A stretch of 9,853 nt of DNA from JAVBMO01 sp031552355. Its GTDB lineage: Bacteria > Bacteroidota > Bacteroidia > Bacteroidales > P3. Under the pieces are notes generated by a model. The model did not search any database, was not told where the DNA came from, and saw only the letters and a list, made by a program, of their open reading frames with translations. Below, in pieces: positions 1 through 6,444 of this stretch (its first letter is position 1; the number at the start of each line of letters is the position of its first letter). The stretch lies in NCBI GenBank assembly GCA_031552355.1, contig JAVBMO010000183.1, positions 1 through 9,853 on the forward strand. The letters are read 5' to 3'. Made by a program: the position numbers and the translations under genes.

Positions 1-22
1 AAGATTTTGCTTAGCGGTTTTT

Positions 23-913
23 TTATTTGTAGAAGCGGAAACCAATGGTAAAATCCAAGCGACCTAAGTTTTCACCGCTTTCGCCATTGAAATTTACGGA
101 TTTGGAACGGCTGTCGGTTTCCATTCGCATATAATTCAAGAAACAAAGTGTATAAGATACGGAAAATCCGATGCCCACATTTTTCCATTGGCGTAGATCG
201 TAACCTAATTTAAAATAGCCGGCAATGCTTGAACCTGTAAGATCGACTAAAAACGCACCATTGTTTCGCAACATATCCAAATAGTTGATATAACCTAAAG
301 AAGCTTCGGCTATAAACAGGTTTTTGCTTTCATTCTCGTAGCGGAACAATCCCGAAACACCCAAATAATAGGTAAATGTATTATTGTTGATTTTCGTTGG
401 AGTTGTTTGCAGGGAATCTGTTTTACCGTAGAAACTGTCCCAAGTATTGAATTGGGAGTAACGCACGCCTACACCAAAATGTTTGGATAAGAAATAACCA
501 AAACTTGCACCAACATTAAGACCAATGCCTTTACTGCTAACGCTTTCCGGGATTCCTACAGGATGCAAATCAATGTCTTTTTCCGAAAATTTATATCCGG
601 GGCCAACATCCACACCTAACATAATTTGCTCATAACTTGGCGAATAAAGTAGTTTTTCCGTTTGTGCCGATTGCTCGTCTTTAAAATGTTTGTATTTGAA
701 AGTGTCCACGCTATCTAACGGAATGCTGGCTTCGTGAAGTTGCTTGTTTTCAGCAAAAGTATACTGAATTTCCGTATTGGTAACTTTCAGGATTTTACAG
801 TTGATTTCCCGTTTGTCGATAGTACGGATAAGGTCCTGCGCTTGCAAAGCCGGGGCAAAGAAAAAACAAGCGAAAAATAAAAACATTGTGAAAAGACAGG
901 TAGTTTTTTTCAT
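23..913 (-). CDS. Secreted outer-membrane beta-barrel protein
   Basis: This 296-residue protein has a clear Sec signal peptide: MKK, then a Phe/Leu-rich core, with likely SPI cleavage after ALQA at residue 25. Residues ~27-74 form a small beta-rich domain (DLIRTIDKREINCKILKV...SVDTFKY) of a kind I recall at the start of many Bacteroidetes envelope proteins. From ~residue 98 the sequence alternates Gly/aromatic strands (LGVDVGPGYKF, GVGVRYSQF, FRYENESKNLF, GYFKLGYDL, GIGFSVSYTL) and ends in a strand with terminal aromatics (LDFTIGFRFYK), as in outer-membrane barrels. The role is unknown: structural, adhesive or a small porin are all possible. It lies 65 bp downstream of the TPR lipoprotein gene on the same strand. 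I see no TAnnTTTG promoter in that gap, so read-through from the ruvX operon is plausible. The barrel call is secure; the function is not. Confidence 0.8.
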   Translation of the reverse strand: MKKTTCLFTMFLFFACFFFAPALQAQDLIRTIDKREINCKILKVTNTEIQYTFAENKQLHEASIPLDSVDTFKYKHFKDEQSAQTEKLLYSPSYEQIMLGVDVGPGYKFSEKDIDLHPVGIPESVSSKGIGLNVGASFGYFLSKHFGVGVRYSQFNTWDSFYGKTDSLQTTPTKINNNTFTYYLGVSGLFRYENESKNLFIAEASLGYINYLDMLRNNGAFLVDLTGSSIAGYFKLGYDLRQWKNVGIGFSVSYTLCFLNYMRMETDSRSKSVNFNGESGENLGRLDFTIGFRFYK

Positions 914-978
914 ATTGTTTAGTTTGGTTTATTCTTATTTAACGCAGTTTTAACACCATATATTTTGCGCAGCACATT

Positions 979-1515
979 CTATTTTTTGGAAAGCTGCAAA
1001 CTGTCTTGGTTCTTTTGTTCAAATTTTCGAATTAATTCTTCGGGCGAAATGCCTAAATAATCGATGCTGGTTTGGGCATCGGGCGCCAAAGTGTGCTCGG
1101 GAAATTTTTGGATAAAAGCCATATAAGCTTCACGAGCTTTTTCTATATTTCCCATTTGTTCAAAAGCAAAGCCCTTTAGGTAAAAGCATTCAGGGAGTTT
1201 CTCGAAATTTGGGTATTGTAAAATAATTTCGTCGTAAAGGTTTACGGAATTTTGAAATTCACTTGTATTCATAGCAATATCGGCTGCTTTGAACAAGAAA
1301 ACAGGCGAAAGGCTGTCTTCGGGAAAATCCTGCACAAATTCTGTCAAAAAGAAAATAAGGGAATCCGCTTGTTGATAGTTTACAGGAGCGTTGGCATCCA
1401 GCAATTTTTTCTCATAAGCATTGATTTCCAAAATCCGGTCTTCTTTTGATTTTTTGCACGAAACCATTCCGACAAGCGAAAGAAAAGCACAGGTAACAAA
1501 AAGATATTTTTTCAT
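979..1515 (-). CDS. Tetratricopeptide-repeat lipoprotein
   Basis: This 178-residue protein starts MKKYLFVTCAFLSLVGMVSC, an SPII signal with a lipobox ending at Cys20. Lys21-Lys22-Ser23 follow, so it should be a lipid-anchored periplasmic protein. Residues ~70-155 hold at least two TPR-like helical pairs, each closed by a short aromatic-Pro turn (QDFPEDS near 62-68, LQYPNFEK near 99-106, QKFPEHT near 136-142). The repeats carry the usual small/aromatic pattern (e.g. FYLKGFAFEQMGNIEKAREAY). This resembles the BamD/CpoB kind of TPR protein, but it is too short and divergent to name. It starts 26 bp after the def stop codon and is almost certainly cotranscribed with ruvX and def. I recall a TPR gene following def in other Bacteroidales. 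The likely role is a protein-interaction scaffold in the envelope; the partner is unknown. Confidence 0.85.
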   Translation of the reverse strand: MKKYLFVTCAFLSLVGMVSCKKSKEDRILEINAYEKKLLDANAPVNYQQADSLIFFLTEFVQDFPEDSLSPVFLFKAADIAMNTSEFQNSVNLYDEIILQYPNFEKLPECFYLKGFAFEQMGNIEKAREAYMAFIQKFPEHTLAPDAQTSIDYLGISPEELIRKFEQKNQDSLQLSKK

Positions 1516-1541
1516 AGGTGGTTTGAACTGTTTTATAAATT

Positions 1542-2099
1542 TTATTTTTTTCCGAATTTCATGCGATAGCGGACGTTTACTTTGCCGTCGCGGATATCTG
1601 TCAATTTTCTTTTTAGCAAAGTGCGTTTAAAAGCGCTTAGTTTTTCGGCAAAAAGTTTGCCTTCCAAATGGTCGTATTCGTGTTGGATAACACGGGCGAC
1701 AATTCCCGAAAAATCGTCGGTATGTTCTTGAAAATTTTCGTCGAAGTAATGGATCCGGATATTTTCTTTCCGCATCACATCTTCATTCACTCCTGGAATG
1801 CTGAGGCAACCTTCGTTGTAAGCCCAAAGATCACCACTTTCTTCAATAATTTGCGGATTGATGAAAACTTTTTTGAATCCGGCCGCTTCGGGATAGTCTT
1901 CTTTCATTACGTCAATGTCGAGGACAAACAAACGGATGGATAAATCGATTTGTGGCGCAGCCAAACCAATCCCATACGCCGAATACATGGTTTCGAACAT
2001 ATTTTCAATGAGTGTTTTAAGCTCGGGATAGTTGGCGTCAATATCGGCGCTTACTTTTTTTAATGTCGGATGTCCGTAGGCTATTATGGGGAGTATCAT
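1542..2099 (-). CDS. def: Peptide deformylase
   Basis: This metalloenzyme removes the formyl group from the N-terminal fMet of new proteins in the cytoplasm. All three family motifs are intact in 185 residues: motif 1 GIGLAAPQ at 43-50 (Gln50), motif 2 EGCLSIPG at 96-103 with metal ligand Cys98, and motif 3 QHEYDHLEG at 139-147 with ligands His140 and His144 and catalytic Glu141. The length and the C-terminal basic helix fit the usual bacterial enzyme. The start is supported by MILPIIAYGHPTL, the typical PDF N-terminus, and by an AAAGGAA-like Shine-Dalgarno (complement of 2108-2114) 8 nt upstream, which is unusually good for a Bacteroidete. It sits 29 bp after ruvX and 26 bp before the TPR lipoprotein, and is probably constitutively expressed with them. 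Confidence 0.97.
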   Translation of the reverse strand: MILPIIAYGHPTLKKVSADIDANYPELKTLIENMFETMYSAYGIGLAAPQIDLSIRLFVLDIDVMKEDYPEAAGFKKVFINPQIIEESGDLWAYNEGCLSIPGVNEDVMRKENIRIHYFDENFQEHTDDFSGIVARVIQHEYDHLEGKLFAEKLSAFKRTLLKRKLTDIRDGKVNVRYRMKFGKK

Positions 2100-2128
2100 G
2101 ATTCTGTTCCTTTTTGTTTTTGAAATTC

Positions 2129-2560
2129 TTACTCAAATTTTGCACCAAATTCTTTTTGAGCCAAATACGATTGCAGAATAATGGTGGCGCTGATGGTATC
2201 TATCAAAGCTTTGTCTTGCCGTTGTTTCTTTTTCAAGCCCGAATCAATCATGGTTTGGAAAGCCATTTTTGAGGTAAAACGTTCATCTATGCGGATTATT
2301 GGTATTTCGGGAAAAGAGTTTTTCAATTTTTCGACAAAAGCATGGATTTGTTTTGCCGATTCCGAAGGGGTGTTGTTCATTTGCTTGGGTTCTCCCACCA
2401 CAAATGATTCCACGTCTTCTTTTGCCACATAAGCTTTCAGATAAGGGAAAATCTCTTTTGTGTCCACAGTGGCTAAGCCCGATGCAATGATTTGCAATTC
2501 ATCGGTACAAGCCAATCCAACGCGTTTTTCGCCATAATCTATAGCGATAATTCTTCCCAT
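2129..2560 (-). CDS. ruvX: RuvX/YqgF-family Holliday junction resolvase-like nuclease
   Basis: This 143-residue protein has an RNase H-like fold of the YqgF family. That family is linked to 16S rRNA 5'-end maturation in E. coli and is annotated as a putative Holliday junction resolvase. Family motifs are visible: IIAIDYGEKRVG at 4-15 with acidic Asp8, FVVGEPKQMNN at 53-63, IIRIDERFTSKMA at 88-100 with Glu93, and DKALIDTISATIILQSYL at 116-133 with Asp121. Asp8, Glu93 and Asp121 would be the metal-binding acidic set. The length is standard and the protein looks complete. It is the first gene of the leftward cluster ruvX-def-TPR lipoprotein and lies ~40 bp from a Bacteroidetes-type promoter. Identity is firm; whether rRNA processing or recombination is the main role is not decided by sequence. 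Confidence 0.95.
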   Translation of the reverse strand: MGRIIAIDYGEKRVGLACTDELQIIASGLATVDTKEIFPYLKAYVAKEDVESFVVGEPKQMNNTPSESAKQIHAFVEKLKNSFPEIPIIRIDERFTSKMAFQTMIDSGLKKKQRQDKALIDTISATIILQSYLAQKEFGAKFE

Positions 2561-2601
2561 ATCACTGTTTTAAGGGGTTTCGGGCAAAACCAAAACTGTT
2601 G

Positions 2602-2633
2602 CAAAATTAAGTACTATTTTGGATATAAGCAAG
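2602..2633 (-). promoter_or_regulatory. Promoter for the ruvX-def-TPR operon
   Basis: Read on the minus strand there is a -7 element TAATTTTG (complement of 2602-2609), a perfect match to the Bacteroidetes TAnnTTTG consensus. A -33-like CTTG (complement of 2630-2633; consensus TTTG) lies 20 bp upstream. Transcription would start near 2597 and leave a leader of ~37 nt before the ruvX ATG. The element comes from pattern matching only. Confidence 0.6.
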
Positions 2634-2772
2634 TTAAAATTAAAGGCTCATTTAATTTCTTTTTAGACAATGAAAATTATCGGAATGTTGCTTTTTCGTA
2701 ACAAAAGAAATATGTATCATTCATTTTTTCAATCATTTATTTCAGGTTTACCGATTTACAAATAAAAACTTC

Positions 2773-2800
2773 GAAAACTATTTTGGTGTTTTCAGTTTTC
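2773..2800. promoter_or_regulatory. Candidate TetR operator
   Basis: A 7-bp inverted repeat, GAAAACT at 2773-2779 and AGTTTTC at 2794-2800, has half-site centres 21 bp apart (two helical turns). It overlaps the -33 TTTG of the rightward promoter, so a bound dimer would block RNA polymerase. The regulator gene begins 38 bp downstream, which fits autorepression. The half-sites are AT-rich and chance occurrence is not excluded. Confidence 0.35.
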
Positions 2801-2812
2801 TTTATAACTTTG
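2782..2812 (+). promoter_or_regulatory. Promoter for the tetR-efflux operon
   Basis: A -33 TTTG at 2782-2785 and a -7 TAACTTTG at 2805-2812 are separated by 19 bp and match the Bacteroidetes sigma-ABfr consensus. Transcription would start near 2818-2820, about 20 nt before the TetR-gene ATG. I see no comparable element in the later gaps of the operon, so this is probably the main promoter for all downstream genes. Confidence 0.65.
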
Positions 2813-2838
2813 CATCTCGAAATTGAAATAATAAAGTT

Positions 2839-3456
2839 ATGACAGAACTTAAACGAATTATCATTCAGGGGGCTACGGAGCTTTTTGCAAAAAAAGGATG
2901 CAAAGCCATCACAATGGACGATATTGCCAAATCGTTGGGAATGTCGAAACGGACGATTTACGAAAATTTCAAGGACAAGGAAGAACTATTGGGTTGTTGC
3001 GTGAATTTTTTGTTTGAAGAAATGGACAAAGAATTTGATACATGGAACAAATCCGATAATATTATCCTGTCTTTTCTCGTTTACAGAGATTCGGCTAATA
3101 GTGTTATGCAGCAGGTTCCCAAAGATTTTTTTGCGGATGTAAGGCGTTATTTCCCTAAACTTTCTGCACAAATAATTGACACAAGAGTGGAACAAGACAA
3201 GGAACGGACAATATATTTATTAGAAAAAGGGAAAAAAGAGGGTTATTTTTTACCGGAATTAAACAGTCAGGTGATTGCTATTCTCATTCAGGAAGTTGGC
3301 CGTGTGATGTGCGATGAAGACCTTTTTTCAAAAAAACAATTTAAAGATAACGATATATTTTTCAATGGGTTTATTCCATATTTGCGGGGAATTTCAACGC
3401 AAAAAGGAATTGAAACTGTGGACAGGTATTATCATTTACAAAAAAGCACAAAATAA
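2839..3456 (+). CDS. TetR/AcrR-family transcriptional regulator
   Basis: This 205-residue one-component repressor is typical in length for the family. The N-terminal DNA-binding domain covers ~residues 4-51: helix 1 LKRIIIQGATELFAKKG, then the helix-turn-helix ITMDDIAKSLGMSKRTIYENF at 24-44 (within it SKRTIYENF is the family's recognition-helix signature), then KDKEELL. Residues ~55-205 are the all-helical ligand-binding/dimerisation domain, which is divergent and does not reveal the effector. Two adjacent cysteines (Cys53-Cys54) sit at the junction of the two domains. The gene heads the efflux operon, 30 bp before the tolC-like gene on the same strand, and its promoter overlaps an inverted repeat. 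It most likely represses its own operon and is released by a pump substrate. Family call is firm; target and effector are inferred. Confidence 0.93.
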   Translation: MTELKRIIIQGATELFAKKGCKAITMDDIAKSLGMSKRTIYENFKDKEELLGCCVNFLFEEMDKEFDTWNKSDNIILSFLVYRDSANSVMQQVPKDFFADVRRYFPKLSAQIIDTRVEQDKERTIYLLEKGKKEGYFLPELNSQVIAILIQEVGRVMCDEDLFSKKQFKDNDIFFNGFIPYLRGISTQKGIETVDRYYHLQKSTK

Positions 3457-3486
3457 AATACAAACAAAATAAAATTTAGAAACACC

Positions 3487-4845
3487 ATGAAATTTATTAA
3501 ACTGTGTCTTTTGCTGTTACTACCGGTTGGTATGCAGTTGCATGCTCAACAAACGCAGCAAACACAAGATACATTGGAATTAGATTTGGCAAAAGCTTTG
3601 GAAATTGCCTTGAGCGAAAATCCAACCATTAAAATTGCCGACCAAGAAATTCAACGGGTAGATTATTTGAAAAGGGAAACATGGTATGGCTTGATGCCAA
3701 CCATTGATGGAACAGCGAATTATACCCGCAATATAAAACCTCAAACAATGGTAATGGCCGGGCAAAAATTTACTGTCGGCCAAGATAATTCAATAAGTTT
3801 AGGCTTGACGGCAGGATTACCTTTGATTGCACCCGGATTGTGGCGCGGTATCCAAATGACTGATTTGGAAATGAAAATGGCTTTGGAAAAATCCCGTTCT
3901 TCTAAATTATCATTAACTGCTGATGTAAAACGAATGTATTACAATGTTTTGTTGGCAAAAGCTTCGCATCAAGCGGTTAAAGAAGGATACGAAATTGCCA
4001 AACAAAATTATGAAGATTCCAAAATTCGCTTTGAACAAGGGGTGGTTTCCGAATATGATTATATTTCAGCAGAGGTGCAAATGAGAAACATTATGCCGTC
4101 TTTGCTGCAGGTAGAAAATGTCATTGTTCAGACAGAAATGATGTTGAAAGTTTTTGTAGGATTGGATTTGAATCTTCCGGTAAAAGTTGTTGGCAGCTTG
4201 TCGGAAATGGAAAATGAAATAAGTCTTGTTCCTGATATGGCTCAATTGAATTTAGATAACAACTCGGATTTGAAACAATTGGAAATTCAACAAAGCCAAT
4301 TAGAAAAACAACTTCAACTTCAACACACTCAGCTGATGCCGACATTGGCAGCTTTTGGAAATTTCTCTTACATGGGAAGCGGAAACGATAAAGATCAAAC
4401 CCTTGAAATGATGGGCGTTCCAATGGTTGTTCCTGCCGGAATGAATTGGTATGATCCGGGCTTGTCGGTTGGTTTACAATTGAATGTTCCTATTTTTCAT
4501 GGGCTTACCAAAATGATGCAACAAAAACAAACCAAAATAAGGATACAGGAATTGGCCTTACAAAAAGATTATATCAAGGAAAATTTGAGTGTTCAATTGG
4601 CTACGGCTGTAGATAATATGCAAAAAGCAGCCGAACAAATGGAATCCAATAAGAAAAACATGGAATTGGCAGACAAAGGCTACAAAATTTCACAAAAACG
4701 TTTTGAAACTGGCGCCGGAATCTCATTGGAATTAAGAAATTCAACCTTGGCTTTGATGGAAGCAAAACTTGCCTACAGTCAGGCTATTGCCGATTATTTG
4801 AACGCAAAAGCAGAACTGGAAAAAGTAATAGGACAGGAAAAATAA
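3487..4845 (+). CDS. TolC-like outer-membrane efflux channel
   Basis: This 452-residue outer-membrane factor forms the trimeric exit duct of the tripartite pump. A Sec signal peptide (MKFIKLCLLLLLPVGMQLHA) is followed by a mature start rich in Gln and Thr. Two OEP-type repeats are visible. The first starts LDLAKALEIALSENPTIKIA (~33-52) and continues through the long helix with YNVLLAKASHQAVKEGYEIA. The second starts LDNNSDLKQLEIQQSQLEKQ (~256-275) and ends in a coiled-coil helix region (KNMELADKGYKISQKRFETG, then LRNSTLALMEAKLAYSQAI). Strand segments with aromatics (IDGTANYTRNI and AAFGNFSYMGSG) fit the barrel portion. The length is normal for Bacteroidetes TolC homologues. It lies 30 bp after the TetR gene. 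Its partners are the adaptor at 5317 and the pump at 6445. Which substrates it passes depends on the pump. Confidence 0.95.
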   Translation: MKFIKLCLLLLLPVGMQLHAQQTQQTQDTLELDLAKALEIALSENPTIKIADQEIQRVDYLKRETWYGLMPTIDGTANYTRNIKPQTMVMAGQKFTVGQDNSISLGLTAGLPLIAPGLWRGIQMTDLEMKMALEKSRSSKLSLTADVKRMYYNVLLAKASHQAVKEGYEIAKQNYEDSKIRFEQGVVSEYDYISAEVQMRNIMPSLLQVENVIVQTEMMLKVFVGLDLNLPVKVVGSLSEMENEISLVPDMAQLNLDNNSDLKQLEIQQSQLEKQLQLQHTQLMPTLAAFGNFSYMGSGNDKDQTLEMMGVPMVVPAGMNWYDPGLSVGLQLNVPIFHGLTKMMQQKQTKIRIQELALQKDYIKENLSVQLATAVDNMQKAAEQMESNKKNMELADKGYKISQKRFETGAGISLELRNSTLALMEAKLAYSQAIADYLNAKAELEKVIGQEK

Positions 4846-4854
4846 TTTAGAATT

Positions 4855-4871
4855 AGACAATTTGAAAATTC
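4855..4871 (+). repeat. Left inverted repeat of the four-helix-bundle cassette
   Basis: The 17-mer AGACAATTTGAAAATTC matches the reverse complement of 5245-5261 at 16 of 17 positions. It starts 9 bp after the tolC stop codon. A further exact 11-bp inverted match links 4860-4870 with 5270-5280, and GGAAATG at 4880-4886 (containing the likely start codon of the enclosed gene) recurs inverted at 5262-5268. Confidence 0.7.
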
Positions 4872-4883
4872 GAAAATGTGGAA

Positions 4884-5228
4884 ATGAAGGCAGATAATTT
4901 AATTGTAACTTTAACTATAGAATTTGCAATTAGTATTGTGAATTATGCAGAATTGCTAGAAGCGAATAAAAAATATGTTATTGCCCGTCAATTATTAAAA
5001 TCAGGAACTTCTATTGGAGCTAATGTCCATGAAGCTCAGAATGCCGAAAGTCAAGCAGATTTTATTCATAAAATGAAAATAGCAGCCAAAGAGACGGAGG
5101 AAACAGAATATTGGTTATTAATATGTAAAAATGTTGAATCTTATCCTGACTGCAAAATATTAGAAGAACAACTATTAACTATTAAAAGAATCCTTAACAA
5201 AATAATTATAACTTGTAAAACAAAATAG
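4884..5228 (+). CDS. Four-helix-bundle protein (23S rRNA IVS-type family)
   Basis: This ~114-residue all-helical protein belongs to the family first seen encoded in 23S rRNA intervening sequences and common as stand-alone genes in Bacteroidetes; it is related in fold to the Avd protein of diversity-generating retroelements. The family signature is plain: helix 2 ending KSGTSIGANVHEAQNAES, then DFIHKMKIAAKETEETEYWL. The helices fall roughly at 8-25, 28-46, 52-86 and 94-112. Family members form pentameric barrels with a basic surface, and nucleic-acid binding is proposed; the cellular role is unknown. ATG at 4884 is preferred over the in-frame GTG at 4878 because it gives the usual short N-terminus. 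The three-codon frame at 4876-4887 (ATG TGG AAA TGA) overlaps this ATG. The gene is flanked by inverted repeats and interrupts the efflux operon. Its presence there says nothing clear about a role in efflux. Confidence 0.85.
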   Translation: MKADNLIVTLTIEFAISIVNYAELLEANKKYVIARQLLKSGTSIGANVHEAQNAESQADFIHKMKIAAKETEETEYWLLICKNVESYPDCKILEEQLLTIKRILNKIIITCKTK

Positions 5229-5244
5229 AAAAACCGGTACTTGA

Positions 5245-5261
5245 GAATTTCCAAATTGTCT
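5245..5261 (-). repeat. Right inverted repeat of the four-helix-bundle cassette
   Basis: GAATTTCCAAATTGTCT here is the inverted partner of 4855-4871, with one mismatch. It lies 16 bp after the stop of the four-helix-bundle gene. The following 5262-5280 also matches left-end sequence in inverted orientation. The remainder up to the adaptor start at 5317 is AT-rich, with no promoter or hairpin that I can see. Confidence 0.7.
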
Positions 5262-5316
5262 CATTTCCAAATTTTCAAATAATTAAAATCAATAAAAATT
5301 AAACAATTATAATACA

Positions 5317-6324
5317 ATGAAAAAAATAAGTTTTTTACCCGTACTTGCAGCCCTTTTAATTATGGGATGTTCAGGAAAAAAAGAAGCGACTGTTTCTGAA
5401 ACGGATTCAACACCTCTTGTAACGGTGGTGCCTGCTGAAAAGAAAATTATGCCCAACGTGATAGAATACACCGGAAATGTGGAAGGCTATGTAAAAAATA
5501 TGATTTCGAGCCAATCGGCCATGCGTATTCAAAAAATCAATGTGGAAGTGGGCGACCGTGTTTCCAAAGGACAGCTTTTGGTACAAATGGATCCTGCAAA
5601 CTACTTACAATCCAAAGCTCAAATGGAAAACTTAAAAGTAAGTTATTCACGAGCAGAAGCTTTATTAAAGGCAGGTGGTATTGCCAAACAAGAAGTGGAT
5701 GTAATAAAAACGCAATTGGATATTTCTGTTGAACAAACCCGCAACTTGGAAGAAAATACCCGTTTGATTTCACCTATTTCCGGAATAGTTACAGACCGTA
5801 GATTTGATAACGGAGACCTTGCCAGCGGACAACCTATTTTGATTGTTCAGGAATTGAACCCTGTGAAAATCATTATCAGTGTTTCGGAAGAATATTTTTC
5901 AAAAATGAAACCCGGAATGTCTATCGATATTTTGTTGGATGTTTTTCCAAATGAAGTATTTAAAGGGAAGGTGGATTTGATTTATCCTACAATTGACCCT
6001 TTGACCAAAACTTTCAAAACGCAAATTAAATTGAACAATGCCAATTTGAAAGTGCGCCCCGGTATGTTTGCCCGTGTAAATGTAGATTACGGAATGAAAG
6101 ATTGTATCTTGGTTCCCGATTTGGCCATACAAAAACAAGTGGGTTCAAACGAACGTTTTGTGTTTACCTATAAAGATGGCGTTGTAAGCCGCAAAACGGT
6201 GGAATTGGGAACCCGTTTCAACAATTTGTTCGAAATAAAAACCGGCGTTGAAGAAGGCGAACAAGTGGTTACTGCCGGACAATCACGTTTGTTAGACCAA
6301 ATGAAAGTGAAACTGCAAAAATAA
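5317..6324 (+). CDS. RND efflux periplasmic adaptor (HlyD/membrane-fusion lipoprotein)
   Basis: This 335-residue adaptor links the inner-membrane pump to the TolC-like channel. The N-terminus MKKISFLPVLAALLIMGC is an SPII signal with lipobox Cys18, so the protein is lipid-anchored in the periplasm like AcrA. The first lipoyl half-motif VEVGDRVSKGQLLVQMD is at ~76-92, followed by a short alpha-hairpin (~95-150, with the ALLKAGGIAKQEVD turn) and the second lipoyl half (RLISPISGIVTDRRFDNG, ~155-172). The beta-barrel domain follows (MKPGMSIDILLDVFPNEVFK, TIDPLTKTFKTQIKL, VRPGMFARVNV). The membrane-proximal domain is at the C-terminus (ILVPDLAIQKQVG, VELGTRFNNLFEIKTGVEEG, GQSRLLDQMKVKL). The order is canonical and the length is on the short side, as is common in Bacteroidetes. 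It is separated from tolC by the four-helix-bundle cassette and from the pump by a 120-bp gap with a G/C-block inverted repeat. Confidence 0.95.
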   Translation: MKKISFLPVLAALLIMGCSGKKEATVSETDSTPLVTVVPAEKKIMPNVIEYTGNVEGYVKNMISSQSAMRIQKINVEVGDRVSKGQLLVQMDPANYLQSKAQMENLKVSYSRAEALLKAGGIAKQEVDVIKTQLDISVEQTRNLEENTRLISPISGIVTDRRFDNGDLASGQPILIVQELNPVKIIISVSEEYFSKMKPGMSIDILLDVFPNEVFKGKVDLIYPTIDPLTKTFKTQIKLNNANLKVRPGMFARVNVDYGMKDCILVPDLAIQKQVGSNERFVFTYKDGVVSRKTVELGTRFNNLFEIKTGVEEGEQVVTAGQSRLLDQMKVKLQK

Positions 6325-6426
6325 AGCCCCTCTGTCCCCAAAGGGGAAGAAAACACAAAAAGAAATATTATAATAATAAAGAATTTCCGGCGCTGCCAAG
6401 TCCCCCTTTGGGGGATTTAGGGGGCT
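6325..6426. repeat. Element with G/C-block terminal inverted repeats
   Basis: The left arm at 6325-6348 reads AGCCCC-TCTGT-CCCC-AAA-GGGG-AA. The right arm at 6401-6426, reverse-complemented, reads AGCCCC-CTAAAT-CCCCC-AAA-GGGG-GA. The two arms are thus imperfect terminal inverted repeats around a ~52-bp AT-rich core with no coding content. Each arm also contains its own small palindrome (CCCC AAA GGGG at 6336-6346; CCCC TTT GGGG within 6402-6414). G/C blocks of the form GGGGGATTTAGGGGG are, from memory, scattered between genes in many Bacteroidetes genomes. It begins one base after the adaptor stop codon and ends 18 bp before the pump start. In RNA the arms could fold into a long stem between adaptor and pump; there is no U-tract after it, so it does not look like a simple terminator. 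Confidence 0.65.
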
Positions 6427-6444
6427 GGTCAATAAACAAATAAA

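Larger units (their letters stand above)
4855..5280. mobile_element. Putative small cassette carrying a four-helix-bundle gene
   Basis: A four-helix-bundle gene with near-identical 17-bp inverted repeats on both sides (4855-4871 / 5245-5261) separates tolC from its adaptor gene, which are normally adjacent. The cassette body is AT-rich (about 29% G+C over 4921-5220 by hand count, against ~38-40% in adjacent tolC). It encodes no transposase, so movement, if any, would be non-autonomous. I recall AT-rich 'AATTTGAAAATTTG'-type repeats beside such genes in other Bacteroidetes. The mobile interpretation is inference; the repeats and composition are seen. Confidence 0.45.

Noticed and set aside
2664..2690. 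Similarity of the intergenic TAGACAATGAAAATTATCGG to the left end of the four-helix-bundle cassette, as a possible remnant
   Set aside because: The match needs gaps and mismatches in AT-rich DNA and there is no paired inverted copy nearby.
2492..2701. Plus-strand frame overlapping the ruvX start and upstream region
   Set aside because: It runs antisense through ruvX codons and the ruvX promoter, with no signal, motif or promoter; it is a shadow frame.
2670..2765. A 31-codon plus-strand frame starting ATG in the divergent intergenic region
   Set aside because: It ends before the tetR promoter, has no homology I recognise and no promoter of its own; such a short frame is expected by chance in AT-rich sequence.
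4884..5228. Diversity-generating retroelement (the four-helix-bundle protein as Avd)
   Set aside because: No reverse transcriptase, template repeat or variable repeat is present; the signature fits the stand-alone IVS-type family.
4884..5228. A 23S rRNA intervening sequence
   Set aside because: Flanking sequence is protein-coding (tolC and adaptor), with no rRNA on either side.
6336..6346. CCCC AAA GGGG as an intrinsic terminator after the adaptor gene
   Set aside because: The stem is only 4 bp and is followed by purine-rich sequence with no T-run; it is better explained as part of the larger inverted-repeat element.
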